This document shows positions 17,492 to 26,919 of a stretch of DNA of 40,674 bases, piece by piece. Each line of letters begins with the position of its first letter. Within the stretch, counting starts at the first letter, position 1. The stretch is from Clostridium puniceum. GTDB taxonomy: Bacteria; Bacillota; Clostridia; Clostridiales; Clostridiaceae. The stretch is from NCBI RefSeq assembly GCF_002006345.1, contig NZ_LZZM01000198.1, positions 1 to 40,674 on the forward strand, read 5' to 3'. Position numbers and translations under genes: made by a program. The notes under the pieces are model-generated. The model was not told the origin of the DNA. It saw nothing but the letters and a program-made list of their open reading frames with translations, and ran no database searches.

Positions 17492-19169
17492 ATGAGCGGA
17501 CAGTTCATGACTATAGATAATGTACCTGTGGAAATAAAAGATGAAAAAAACATTCTTGAGTTAGTTAGAAGAGTTGGTATTGAATTACCTACATTTTGCT
17601 TTTATTCAGAACTTTCAGTGTATGGTGCCTGTCGTATGTGCATAGTAGAAACTAAACGTGGAGATATGGAATCAGCATGTTCTACGCCTCCTAGGGCTGG
17701 GATGGAAATATACACAAATACACCAAGAGTTAGAAAATATAGGAAGAATATTCTTGAATTATTGCTTGCAAATCACTGTAGAGATTGTACAAATTGTCAG
17801 CAAAGTGGATCATGTAAACTTCAAGAGTTAGCAAAAAGGTTTGGAATAAATGATGTAAGATTTCCGAACACAGCTAAAGAGACGAAATTAGATGAGTCAT
17901 CAGTAGCTATAGTAAGAAACCAAAGCAAATGTATTCTATGGGGTAATTGTGTAAGAGTATGTGAAGAAATACAAAATGTTGGAGTAATTGATTTTGTAGG
18001 CAGAGGTTCAAAAATGACTGCAACTACTGCTTTTGATGAACCAATAGGACAATCAAAATGCGTTTTCTGTGGTCAATGTGCAGCAGTATGTCCTACTGGT
18101 GCCATTGTAGTAAGGAGCAATACAAATAAGCTTTGGGAAGATTTAAATGATGAAAATACACAAGTAGTAGTCCAAATAGCTCCTGCTGTAAAAGTTGGTT
18201 TAAACAGTAAATTAGGAGAAGGAGATGGTAGAAATGCAATGGGTAAAATGGTAGCTGCACTAAGAAAAATGGGTTTTAATAAGATTTTTGATACTTCTGT
18301 AGGAGCGGATCTTACAGTTATAGAGGAAACAGACGAGTTTATTTCAAAGCTTCAAAAAAATGAAGAATTACCATTGTTTACATCTTGCTGTCCAGCTTGG
18401 GTAAATTATGTACAAAATGCTTATCCTGATCTGATGAAAAATGTTTCTAGTTGTAAGTCACCTATGGAAATGTTTGGTGCTGTACTAAAGGAACACTATA
18501 AAAAGGATAACAAAAGACTTGTGAGTGTAGCAATTATGCCTTGTTCAGCTAAAAAATTTGAAGCAGATAGGGATGAATTTAAAACTGATGGAGTACCAGA
18601 TGTGGATTATGTAATTACAACACAAGAACTTATTAATATGATAAATGAATGAGGAATTGCCTTTTCAGAGTTAGAGCCAGAAGCATTAGATACGCCATTC
18701 CAAAGTTGCAGCGGTGCTGGTGTTATATTTGGAGTTACAGGTGGTGTTACTGAAGCTGTCATACGTAAGGTTTTAAGTGATACTCCAGTTCCAGCATTAC
18801 GTGAATTTGCTTTTCGGGGAATTAGAGGTATGGAAGGTGTTAAAGAAACAACTATTATAGCTTTTGACCGCGAAATAAAAATTGCAATAGTAAGTGGACT
18901 CAAAAATGCAGATAATGTTGTGAAAAAGATAAAAGCTAGAGAAATACATTACGATTTTGTTGAAGTTATGGCATGTCCAGGGGGGTGTTTCTGGTGCAGG
19001 GCAACCATTTGCGAAGGCAGATGGAAAATTTAACCGTGGCGAAAGACTTTATAAAGTAGATAAAATGAAGAGTATAGGTCGCTCTGATGATAATCCATTA
19101 ATGGATTCGTTATATTCAGGAATTTTAAAAGATAGAGTTCATGAGTTATTACATATACACTATAAATAA
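17492..19169 (+). pseudogene. hydA: [FeFe]-hydrogenase catalytic subunit HydA, inactivated
   Basis: The domain order is intact: [2Fe-2S] (C36, C47, C50, C63), the His-Cys3 site (H95, C99, C102, C108), two [4Fe-4S] sites, then the H-cluster domain with TSCCPAW at 297-303 and MPCSAKKFE at 349-357. The frame stops at a TGA (18650-18652) after NMINE, though the same frame continues (GIAFSELEPEALD). Inside the last H-cluster motif, ACPGGC at about 18972-18990, a net 2-base loss moves the tail (VSGAGQPFAKADG to LHIHYK) to another frame ending at 19169. In addition, the second cysteine of one [4Fe-4S] site is tryptophan (W150 in KCILWGNCVRVC). Two frame lesions and a ligand loss make this a clear pseudogene. 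Confidence 0.92.
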
Positions 19170-19458
19170 AAAATAACTATTATTTTAATGTATGGTTAAT
19201 TTAAAATGGTCTGTATATCATTACTTAAAAATAATTAAGCTTTAAGATATTGTAGATAGTTAGTTTTAGTAAGTATGGTTCGCCATATAATAAAATTTAA
19301 GAAAAAATTAGTATTGATTGCTAATATCATAGCAGTTTATGGTAATTGTGCAGGGCTAGATAAAAGAGCAGGTTTTGAAATGATTAGATACTCCTTTTAT
19401 GGTAGACAGTTAAAATCGTAAAACTATATGGATTAATGAAGAAATAAAGTAGCTACTG
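19170..19458. other. Gene-poor stretch with a 48-codon ORF
   Basis: Non-coding apart from a small ORF at 19275-19421 (ends GFEMIRYSFYGRQLKS) that has no ribosome binding site and that I cannot assign; it may be a remnant of another gene. Confidence 0.3.
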
Positions 19459-19501
19459 TCAAGTTCAACTCCCAAAATTAGGAATTGAACTTGATTTTTT
19501 T
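19459..19501 (+). terminator. Strong terminator
   Basis: TCAAGTTCAA (19459-19468) pairs perfectly with TTGAACTTGA (19485-19494), followed by seven T. It closes the dead hydrogenase region. Confidence 0.85.
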
Positions 19502-19660
19502 CATGATGTTTTTCATATATGACGATATTATTACAAAATTGTGATATATTGCATACTATTTATTAAATGTAAATACATATTTATAAAATACCATTATAAT
19601 GGGTTCATATAGAAATAAATATGCAGAAATAGAAAATAAATTAGTAAGGGGAGAAGAATT

Positions 19661-20419
19661 TTGAAGAAATTTTGGGATATTATATTAGGTGCAGTATTGA
19701 TTGGATATATAATGGCTATAAATATTATGAGTGGTGTACGAGTTGCATTTAGTTTGCCAATTATAATTTTAGCAATTATATTAATACTATATCATTTTGT
19801 TAAGAACAGAATAAAAGAAAGTAAATTTTTATCTAAGGGATTTAAAATTATAAAGACATTTTTATGTATTGGATTAATATGGTTCTTCGGAATGGAAGCT
19901 GTTATAATTAGTTATCCTAAGCATAATGAAAAAAATGATGATTATATTCTTGTATTAGGTGCGGGACTAAACAATAGAACAATTCCCACTGAAATACTTA
20001 GAGGAAGACTTAATGCAGCAATAGAGTGTATAGAAAAAAATGATGCAGGATATATTGTTGTATCTGGAGGGCAAGGAGAAGATGAAGATTTGCCAGAAGC
20101 TCATGCTATGAGTAAGTATTTACAAGATAAAGGTATTAATAAAGAAAAAATAATAATTGAGGATCAATCTAGAAATACTAATCAGAATTTTAAATTTTCT
20201 AAGAAAAAAATAGAAGATCATAGTCATAAATCACTAAAAGAAGTTAATGTGAAAATAGTAACAACAGATTTTCATGTTTTTAGAAGCAGTATTTTAGCAA
20301 AGAGAAATGGATATGTAAATTTTAATAATTATTCTAGCGCTACAGTATGGTACCTTATTCCTATTACTTATACTAGAGAAGCTTTTGCAATTGTAAAGAG
20401 TGTGCTTTTTGACAAATAA
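19661..20419 (+). CDS. YdcF/ElyC-like DUF218 membrane protein
   Basis: Two or three N-terminal membrane segments lie at about residues 7-22, 28-46 and 62-82. A DUF218 domain of about 160 residues follows, with YILVLGAGLNNRTIPTEIL, GRLNAAI, VVSGGQGEDEDLPEA, EDQSRNTNQNF and IVTTDFHVFRS, the typical motif series. Relatives act in cell-envelope metabolism, but no reaction is settled. It starts with TTG, supported by AAGGGGAGAAG about 6 bases upstream. At 252 residues it looks complete. It stands alone. Confidence 0.88.
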   Translation: MKKFWDIILGAVLIGYIMAINIMSGVRVAFSLPIIILAIILILYHFVKNRIKESKFLSKGFKIIKTFLCIGLIWFFGMEAVIISYPKHNEKNDDYILVLGAGLNNRTIPTEILRGRLNAAIECIEKNDAGYIVVSGGQGEDEDLPEAHAMSKYLQDKGINKEKIIIEDQSRNTNQNFKFSKKKIEDHSHKSLKEVNVKIVTTDFHVFRSSILAKRNGYVNFNNYSSATVWYLIPITYTREAFAIVKSVLFDK

Positions 20420-20529
20420 TTAGTACTACAATAAACTAACTTTAGGATTATAAGTATTATAGTAAAACAATATTAATTATATAATTTAGTTGCTTTCGAT
20501 AAAGTTTCAAGAAGGGGTAGATATTAAGA

Positions 20530-21378
20530 ATGAGAATAAATAAACTTTTTAGTAATTATGGAATTTGTTCAAGAAAAGAAACCAATAAACTCATTGAGGA
20601 AAGACGCGTTAAGGTGAATGGTGAGTTTTGTGTTTTGGGACAATGGGTAGAAGAAGGAAAGGATGAAATTCTGTTCGATGGTAAGCCTATTTCTATTAAG
20701 AAAAAAGTTTATATTGCACTTAATAAACCAATTGGAATTACTTGTACAGCAAAAAATGAGATAAATCATAACATAATTAAATTTATGAACTATCCTGAAT
20801 ATATATTTCCAGTTGGTAGATTGGATAAGGAATCTCAAGGGCTTATACTTATGACTAATGATGGAGAGTTAGCAAATCGAATTTTAGAATCAGAAAACAT
20901 GCATGAAAAAGAATATATAGTTAAGGTTAATAAGGCTTTTGATGATAAGTTTCTTAAACAAATGGCCGAAGGGGTTGAAATCACAGGATATGGAAGTTCG
21001 GGAATTAAGAGAATATCAGATGAGTTTGGTGTATGTAAAATTAAAGATAATGAGAAAACTGAATTTAAGGCAGAGAATTTAGAACCGTTAAAAGTTGTAC
21101 AATTAGCAGATTTAAAACAAACTAAAATGAATGTGAATAAAGTTATTAAAACAAGAAAGTGTAAAGTGTATAGAATTGATGAAAATACTTTTAAAATAAT
21201 ATTAACGCAAGGTCTTAATAGACAAATTCGAAAAATGTGTGGAGCTTTAGGATATAAGGTTATAAAATTAGAAAGAATTAGAATCATTAATATAAAGATT
21301 TCTGACATAGAAATTGGTAAATGGAGAGAAATTAATGAAGAAGAAGTAATGGTACTTAAAAAGGAACTGCTGATTTAG
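20530..21378 (+). CDS. rluF: RluF-type 23S rRNA pseudouridine synthase with an insertion
   Basis: Turns a uridine of 23S rRNA (position 2604 in E. coli RluF) into pseudouridine. An S4 RNA-binding domain covers residues 1-60. The catalytic domain carries the nucleophile D99 in VGRLDKESQGL, then HEKEYIV and the C-terminal LTQGLNRQIRKMC. Between GVEITG (about 147-152) and TRKCKVYRIDEN (about 208) lies a segment of roughly 50 residues, rich in charged residues, that usual RluF proteins lack or replace with a few residues. The start has AAGAAGGGG upstream. The stop codon lies in the stem of the terminator that follows. Confidence 0.9.
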   Translation: MRINKLFSNYGICSRKETNKLIEERRVKVNGEFCVLGQWVEEGKDEILFDGKPISIKKKVYIALNKPIGITCTAKNEINHNIIKFMNYPEYIFPVGRLDKESQGLILMTNDGELANRILESENMHEKEYIVKVNKAFDDKFLKQMAEGVEITGYGSSGIKRISDEFGVCKIKDNEKTEFKAENLEPLKVVQLADLKQTKMNVNKVIKTRKCKVYRIDENTFKIILTQGLNRQIRKMCGALGYKVIKLERIRIINIKISDIEIGKWREINEEEVMVLKKELLI

Positions 21379-21409
21379 CTTAAAACATATTTTTAAGCTA
21401 AATTTCTTT
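21374..21409 (+). terminator. Terminator overlapping the rluF stop
   Basis: A perfect 12-bp stem (TTTAGCTTAAAA 21374-21385, TTTTAAGCTAAA 21391-21402) with a 5-base loop, followed by a T-rich tail. Confidence 0.8.
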
Positions 21410-21427
21410 CAAAGAGGAGAAATTTTT

Positions 21428-21466
21428 ATGGAACAAATGTTAAGTATGGAAAGGATAGAAAATTAG
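21428..21466 (+). CDS. 12-residue leader ORF before the two-component operon
   Basis: ATG behind AAAGAGGAGAAATTTTT encodes MEQMLSMERIEN and stops at a TAG directly before the ATG of the next gene (ATTAGATGA). The strong ribosome binding site suggests real translation, probably to load ribosomes onto the next gene. It has no run of one amino acid and so does not look like an amino-acid attenuator. Confidence 0.45.
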   Translation: MEQMLSMERIEN

Positions 21467-21796
21467 ATGAATAAAGAATATATAAATGCACTAGAAGCAG
21501 CAGAAAAATATAATTTGTTTTTAAAGGTGGTTACATCAGTAAAAAGTTTTGATTCATATAATAGTTTCTTTAATATTTATGAAGAAGCAGAAGAGCCTTG
21601 TAGAAGGATGGTGATTCTTACTAAAAGTAAAGATTTAGAGGAAGTTTATGATGAAAATCCTACAGAAAAAATAGATGAAGGTAAAATTGTAGATGGAATC
21701 ATATGGATTAAAGATTATTCTTTACTTGTAAATCCGGATAAAATAGATTTAACAAATTTAACTGTTAGTAAAAATTTAGTTGAGGAATTATTATGA
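21467..21796 (+). CDS. Hypothetical protein coupled to the sensor kinase
   Basis: An acidic, soluble 109-residue protein of no family I can name (CRRMVILTKSKDLEEVYDEN, DGIIWIKDYSLLVNPDKI). Its ATG follows a 12-codon leader ORF with no gap, and its stop TGA overlaps the ATG of the kinase gene (ATGA at 21793). This tight arrangement suggests it is made with the two-component pair and may assist it, for example as a partner of the kinase; that is inference from order only. Confidence 0.7.
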   Translation: MNKEYINALEAAEKYNLFLKVVTSVKSFDSYNSFFNIYEEAEEPCRRMVILTKSKDLEEVYDENPTEKIDEGKIVDGIIWIKDYSLLVNPDKIDLTNLTVSKNLVEELL

Positions 21797-23250
21797 GAAT
21801 AAAGAAGAGACTTACAATATCAAATATTCTTATGCTTGTAATACCAGTAGTAATTATATTTATTATAGCAATAATAATGAATATACCATTTTCAAAGGCT
21901 TATGAAAAAAAATTTAATATGGATAGAGAAAGGGATTCTTATGCATACTTCATCCAGCAAAGTTTAAGACCAGATTTAAAAAACTTTAATAATAAAGATG
22001 ATTTTGTAAAACTACCTAAGGAATTGCAAAATTTTCTTGAACCTAAAGGATATCATTTAATAATTACATACGATGGAGAAATAATCTCATCAAATATTAC
22101 AGAACAGGATAAAGAATCAATCTCCAAAATAGGAGATGATATACTTTTTCAGTCAAATTCACTAGTGCTTGAGATGAATCGCACTTCTTTAGTTAAAAAC
22201 AGTTTTATTAAAGAGGGTAAAGTCGTAAATATTATTGCAATTAATTCTGTATATGAACCGATAAGATTTGATATGAAACGTGAAATGTCAACTTTTGTAA
22301 TAAGCTATATATTAATAGTCGTTATTATTTCATTAATTGTTATAACTATAACTAACGGAATACTATCTACAAAGATTTATAAAAAATTAATAGTGCCATT
22401 AGAACTTTTAAGCTATGGCGCAGAACAAATTAAGGATGGAAATCTTGATTTTGAAATGAATTATGAAAGTGATGATGAATTTAAGCAAGTATGTGGTGAC
22501 TTTGATGAAATGAGATTAAGATTAAAAGATTCTGTTGAGTCACAATTAAAGTATGAAGAAGATCGTAAGCAATTGGTAGTTGGAATATCCCATGATTTAA
22601 GGACTCCGCTTACAGCAATTAAAGGATATGTAGAGGGACTAAGAGATGGCATAGCCAATACACCTCAAAAGCAAAAAAAGTATTTAAATACAATTTATAC
22701 AAAGGCATGTGATATGGATATACTTGTAGATAGGTTGTTTTTGTTTTCTAAATTGGACACAGGTAACTTTCCATTTAAATTTGATAAAATAAATATGAAG
22801 GAATATATGAATAATTTCTATAAACACATGAAGGATGAATTTTATGAAAAAGATGTTGAGTTCTTTTTTGAAAATACATGTAGTGATTTATGTAAAATAA
22901 AATTAGATTGTCAAGAAATGAATAGAGTTCTTTTAAATATAGTAGAGAATAGTGTAAAATATAAGGTAGATAATAAAATTAAAGTAAAAATGATTGTAGA
23001 AGAAAAAGAAGAATCTGTTGTTATAGAACTTAGTGATAATGGAAATGGTGTAGAAGAAGAAGAGCTCCAAAATTTATTTGTAAGTTTTTATAGAGGAGAT
23101 GTTTCTAGAACTAATCCCAGTGAGGGAAGTGGACTTGGGCTAGCTATAGCAAAAAATATTGTAGAAGCTCATGGTGGAAAAATTGCAGCCTATAATATGA
23201 ATGGACTTACAATTAATATAACGCTTCCTAAAATTTTAGAGAGAGTCTAA
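21793..23250 (+). CDS. Sensor histidine kinase
   Basis: Membrane sensor with two transmembrane segments (about 12-30 and 166-188) enclosing an external domain of about 130 residues, then a HAMP linker (about 190-245) and a HisKA domain with H267 in VGISHDLRTPLTAIKGY. The ATPase domain has NIVENSVKY, LSDNGNGVEEEE and GSGLGLAIAKNIVEAHGG. All catalytic boxes are present. It is translated by overlap with the 109-residue gene and is followed 28 bases later by its regulator. From position and the operator repeats further on, its likely target is the downstream export operon. The signal it senses is unknown. Confidence 0.93.
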   Translation: MRIKKRLTISNILMLVIPVVIIFIIAIIMNIPFSKAYEKKFNMDRERDSYAYFIQQSLRPDLKNFNNKDDFVKLPKELQNFLEPKGYHLIITYDGEIISSNITEQDKESISKIGDDILFQSNSLVLEMNRTSLVKNSFIKEGKVVNIIAINSVYEPIRFDMKREMSTFVISYILIVVIISLIVITITNGILSTKIYKKLIVPLELLSYGAEQIKDGNLDFEMNYESDDEFKQVCGDFDEMRLRLKDSVESQLKYEEDRKQLVVGISHDLRTPLTAIKGYVEGLRDGIANTPQKQKKYLNTIYTKACDMDILVDRLFLFSKLDTGNFPFKFDKINMKEYMNNFYKHMKDEFYEKDVEFFFENTCSDLCKIKLDCQEMNRVLLNIVENSVKYKVDNKIKVKMIVEEKEESVVIELSDNGNGVEEEELQNLFVSFYRGDVSRTNPSEGSGLGLAIAKNIVEAHGGKIAAYNMNGLTINITLPKILERV

Positions 23251-23278
23251 AGAAATAATGTAAAAAGGGGAATATGAA

Positions 23279-23977
23279 GTGAAAAGCATATTAATTATAG
23301 AAGATGATGAAAGTATTGCTGAATTAGAGAGAGATTACCTTGAGATAACTGGTTTTAAGACTGAAATTGCTATGACAGGAAATAAGGGATTAGAACTTGC
23401 ATTAAATAAAGATTTTGATTTGATATTGCTAGATGTAATGTTGCCAGGCAAGGATGGATTTAAAATATGTGAAGAAATAAGAGCTGTTAAGGAAATTCCA
23501 ATTCTAATGGTTACAGCAAAGAAAGAAGATATTTATAAAATACAAGGACTTGGTATTGGTGCAGATGATTATATAGTAAAACCATTTAGTCCTAGCGAAC
23601 TTGTAGCAAGAGTAAATGCACATATTGCACGTTACGAACGTCTTACAACAATTGATAAAAATAATGATAATGAGAAAAGTTCAATAATCATTGGGAGAAT
23701 TAAAATATTGTTTAAAGCAAGGAGAGTTTATGTAGGCGAAGAAGAAGTTAGATTTGCTAATAAAGAATTTGAATTGTTAATGTTTCTAGCATCAAATCCT
23801 AATATTGTATTTTCAAAGGATACTTTATTGGATAGAATTTGGGGCGAAGAATCATTTGGAGACAGTTCAACTGTTACAGTACACATTAATAGAATAAGAG
23901 ATAAAATTGAAGTAGATAGCAGTAATCCTGAATATATAGAAACGGTTTGGGGGGCAGGATATCGATTTAATATGTAA
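23279..23977 (+). CDS. OmpR/PhoB-family response regulator
   Basis: Receiver domain with acidic pair E8/D9-D10, phospho-acceptor D52 in LLDVMLPGKDG, T79 and K101 in YIVKPFSP. A winged-helix DNA-binding domain follows (about 135-230; RFANKEFELLMFLASNP, VTVHINRIRDKIE, VWGAGYRFNM). It starts with GTG behind AAAAGGGG. Members of this family bind direct repeats with a step of about 10-11 bases, which fits the tandem 11-bp repeats before the TolC-like gene and before the second permease. A terminator follows, so the export genes form their own unit. Confidence 0.94.
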   Translation: MKSILIIEDDESIAELERDYLEITGFKTEIAMTGNKGLELALNKDFDLILLDVMLPGKDGFKICEEIRAVKEIPILMVTAKKEDIYKIQGLGIGADDYIVKPFSPSELVARVNAHIARYERLTTIDKNNDNEKSSIIIGRIKILFKARRVYVGEEEVRFANKEFELLMFLASNPNIVFSKDTLLDRIWGEESFGDSSTVTVHINRIRDKIEVDSSNPEYIETVWGAGYRFNM

Positions 23978-23985
23978 TATTTTAG

Positions 23986-24016
23986 AGCCATATTTATAAA
24001 TAAATATGGCTTTTTA
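23986..24016 (+). terminator. Terminator after the response regulator
   Basis: AGCCATATTTA (23986-23996) and TAAATATGGCT (24001-24011) pair over 11 bp with a 4-base loop, followed by T's. Confidence 0.85.
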
Positions 24017-24143
24017 TAATTTTAATTGGAAAATTATAAAAACATTATATGTGAATATTATGATAGGTTTGAATTAATTAAAAGCGATTTAAAGATTGTG
24101 AATTATAAAGCTTTGTAAATTAAATTGCTAAATGTAAAAAGGA

Positions 24144-24187
24144 ATTTAACATAAATTTAACATAAGTTTATATTTTGTTTATATTTG
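24144..24187 (+). promoter_or_regulatory. Four contiguous 11-bp repeats, operator of the export operon
   Basis: Two identical units ATTTAACATAA (24144-24154, 24155-24165) are followed without a gap by GTTTATATTTT (24166-24176) and GTTTATATTTG (24177-24187). The first pair also fits the PhoP-type pattern TTAACA-N5-TTAACA. The array ends two bases before a candidate -35 (TTAGAC 24190-24195), with a -10 TATTAT at 24212-24217. This is the layout expected for activation by an OmpR-family regulator. Confidence 0.7.
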
Positions 24188-24293
24188 TTTTAGACGAAGG
24201 TTAGAATTACCTATTATACTAAATGTAACAATAATAATTGTATTTTTTATAAAATTACATAATCAAAAATGACAAATTGAGGAGGAAACAATA

Positions 24294-25469
24294 GTGAAAA
24301 AAGTATTTATAAGTTTTTTAATAATGACTTTAATGTTAACCAAGATATCTTTAGTAAACATATCTAGTGTACAAGCAGCAACGACTGATACTGCTGTAAC
24401 TACAAATAAAGATGTTATTAAAGTATCTTTAAGTAATATAAGAGAAATAGTTATTGATAATAACTTAGATCTTAAAATTAAGGATAATGAATTAAAAATT
24501 GCAAAAGAAAATCGAGAGGAAGCCAAGGATACTTATGATGACACAACAAAGCCTACAAAGGAGGAGTATACTGATTATAATACTGATGGTACGAGTGTTT
24601 TTGATTCTACTAATTATGAAAGTGCTCTATCAGAGTATAACTCTGCTAAAAAAGCATATGAAACAGCTAAGGAGGCTTATAAAACAGCAAAAACTAGTTA
24701 TGATAAAAATGTTGAAAGTGTAGTTTATACAGCACAACAGGCCTATATATCATATTTAAATGATTTATCTACAAAAAAAATAAGTGAAGATACAGCAAAT
24801 TATAATGAGAAAAAAGCTCAAATATATAAACTCCAATATGAAAAAGGGTTTATATCTAAAAAGGATTATCTTTCTAAATTACAAAGCAATACTTCAGTTA
24901 ATGATTTAAATGAAGCAAAAGATACAGAAGAACTCAATAGAATAAAATTATGTAATACATTGGGAATAGACCCGGAAGAAAATATAATATTTAATACTGA
25001 CATAACTGTGGATTTTCTGGTTATTTCAAAAATTAATTATGAAGATGATTTAGAGCAAATGCTTAATAACAATCTTGATATAGAACTTAAACATGATAAT
25101 ATTGATGATTTAGAAGATGAAGAAGATACTTATGATGATAATGATCAAGACGATATCTATGATTATAAATATGAAAATGCTGAAATAGCGTTAAAACAAG
25201 CAAAAAATACTGCAGAAACAGATTTTAAAGGAAAATATAATGAGCTTATGGCTTCGTATAATTCATTAAAAAACAGTTATGATAAAATACTTCAAGAACA
25301 AAATAATTTTGACGTTACTGAAGTAAAATATGATTATGGATTTATTTCTAAAAATGAACTAGATAGTGGGAAAATAACAGTAGATAAGGACAATGCTTCT
25401 TTTGTTAAGGCTAGAAATGAGTGCTATTTAAAATATCTAAAGTATATTGAAATGAAAGAAGGGTACTAA
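24294..25469 (+). CDS. TolC-like secreted coiled-coil protein
   Basis: A signal peptide of about 29 residues (MKKVFISFLIMTLMLTK ... SSVQA) precedes a helical domain. Two long coiled-coil regions (about 60-165 and 290-360) and the pattern AQQAYISYLNDLSTKKISED ... YEKGFISKKDYLSKLQS resemble the outer-membrane efflux protein (TolC) repeat. No beta-barrel strands are evident, which fits a bacterium without an outer membrane. An acidic stretch (DLEDEEDTYDDNDQDDIYDY) lies near residue 270-290. The GTG start follows GAGGAGG. It is the first gene of a MacAB-like export unit. It probably forms a part outside the membrane, perhaps crossing the wall; that role is inference. Confidence 0.8.
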   Translation: MKKVFISFLIMTLMLTKISLVNISSVQAATTDTAVTTNKDVIKVSLSNIREIVIDNNLDLKIKDNELKIAKENREEAKDTYDDTTKPTKEEYTDYNTDGTSVFDSTNYESALSEYNSAKKAYETAKEAYKTAKTSYDKNVESVVYTAQQAYISYLNDLSTKKISEDTANYNEKKAQIYKLQYEKGFISKKDYLSKLQSNTSVNDLNEAKDTEELNRIKLCNTLGIDPEENIIFNTDITVDFLVISKINYEDDLEQMLNNNLDIELKHDNIDDLEDEEDTYDDNDQDDIYDYKYENAEIALKQAKNTAETDFKGKYNELMASYNSLKNSYDKILQEQNNFDVTEVKYDYGFISKNELDSGKITVDKDNASFVKARNECYLKYLKYIEMKEGY

Positions 25470-25470
25470 A

Positions 25471-26907
25471 TTGAAATTATTTGATAAGAATGTAATAAAT
25501 AAAGCATCTATAAAAAAAATATTTACGAATAAGAAGATTATAAGCGTAATATGCATATTGCTTGTTGTGACTTTAGGTTTCACAATCTATAAAGTTAAAT
25601 TCGCTAAAAAAGCGAATATAGGACAAAGTAATGTTAAGTATACTACCCTTAAAAAAACAAATATTTCAACTAGTATTAGTTCATCGGGAGCTATAAAAAG
25701 TGGTGATTCTACAAATATATATTCTAATTTGGAATATAATGTTGCAGCTATTAATGTTGAAGTGGGAGATGTAGTAAAGAAAGGCGATGTTCTTGCAACA
25801 ATAGATACTACAACGTTGCAGGAACAAATTGCTGAGGCTGAACAAACTCTTGCTTCAAATGAAACTAAAAATAAATTGTCATTAGCAACTGCAAGACAAA
25901 AATATGAAAATCTTAAATATTTATATGATAATAATTTAAATACAGATATAATAAATGCAGAAAATGCACTTGATTCTGCAAAACTTAATTTAGATCATGA
26001 AACAAAGATCTATGAATATGATACAGTAATGCTTCAAAATGGTGAAATTTCACAAGATGAAGTTAATAAACAACAAATAACATATGAATCTGCACAAAGT
26101 ACTTATAAGAAGGCAACTGTTGCTTTAGAAGCAACAAAAATTAATGCGAAGCAAAGTTTATCAGAAGCAAAAAATTCTTATGATAGCGCTCAAGCAGCAG
26201 CTGATGACACTAGTAATAGACTTGCTTTTGAAGATAAGAAAAAGAAGTTACAAGATGCACAAGTAATAGCTACAGTAGATGGAACTATAACAAATGTAAA
26301 TGCAGTAGTTGGAATCCAAGCGTCAGGAGCACTATTTGTAATTCAAGATTTAAGTAATTTAATAGTAAATGCAAGTGTTGATGAAACAGATGTTGCAAAT
26401 GTAAAAGTTGGACAAAGAGTAGAAATAACAACAGATGCATCAGGTCCTGAAATTATTGAAGCAAAAGTTATAAGTGTTGAACCAATTTCTAGTACTCAAA
26501 GTGCAAGTAATAGCAGCACTAGTACAAGCAGTGGCAAAACTAGTACTACTACTAGTACTACAAGCAATTCAACAAGCAGTGACGTATCATTTACTGTTAA
26601 AGTACAATTAACAGGTCAAAGTGACAAGGTGAAGGTAGGTATGAATTCTGTAGTAAACATTATTACAAATGAAAAGAAAGATATATATTCAGTACCATAT
26701 GGAGCTGTAGTTAACAAAAATGGACAAAGTGTGGTCTATGCAGCTGTAAAACAAGATAAACAATATGTTGTAAAAGAAATTTCAATAACTAAAGGGATAG
26801 AATCAGCTACTAATGCTGAAATTGAGGGTTCAGATCTTTCAGATGGAATGATTATACTTAATGAGCCATCAGGTTATTCAGAGGCAAGTATTGTAGCAAT
26901 AAAGTAG
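25471..26907 (+). CDS. Membrane-fusion adaptor of a MacA/HlyD type
   Basis: One membrane anchor at about residues 23-41, then a split lipoyl-like domain (VAAINVEVGDVVKKGDVLAT ... VIATVDGTITNVNAVVG) around a long alpha-helical hairpin (about 110-265). A beta-barrel domain (LIVNASVDETDVANVKVGQR) and a membrane-proximal domain (VPYGAVVNKNGQSVVYA) complete the order known for MacA-type adaptors. A Ser/Thr-rich insert at about 340-371 lies inside the beta-barrel region and is likely disordered. The TTG start is one base after the previous stop, so the two genes are coupled. It should link the permease to the TolC-like protein. Confidence 0.9.
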   Translation: MKLFDKNVINKASIKKIFTNKKIISVICILLVVTLGFTIYKVKFAKKANIGQSNVKYTTLKKTNISTSISSSGAIKSGDSTNIYSNLEYNVAAINVEVGDVVKKGDVLATIDTTTLQEQIAEAEQTLASNETKNKLSLATARQKYENLKYLYDNNLNTDIINAENALDSAKLNLDHETKIYEYDTVMLQNGEISQDEVNKQQITYESAQSTYKKATVALEATKINAKQSLSEAKNSYDSAQAAADDTSNRLAFEDKKKKLQDAQVIATVDGTITNVNAVVGIQASGALFVIQDLSNLIVNASVDETDVANVKVGQRVEITTDASGPEIIEAKVISVEPISSTQSASNSSTSTSSGKTSTTTSTTSNSTSSDVSFTVKVQLTGQSDKVKVGMNSVVNIITNEKKDIYSVPYGAVVNKNGQSVVYAAVKQDKQYVVKEISITKGIESATNAEIEGSDLSDGMIILNEPSGYSEASIVAIK

Positions 26908-26919
26908 GAGGTGAATTAT

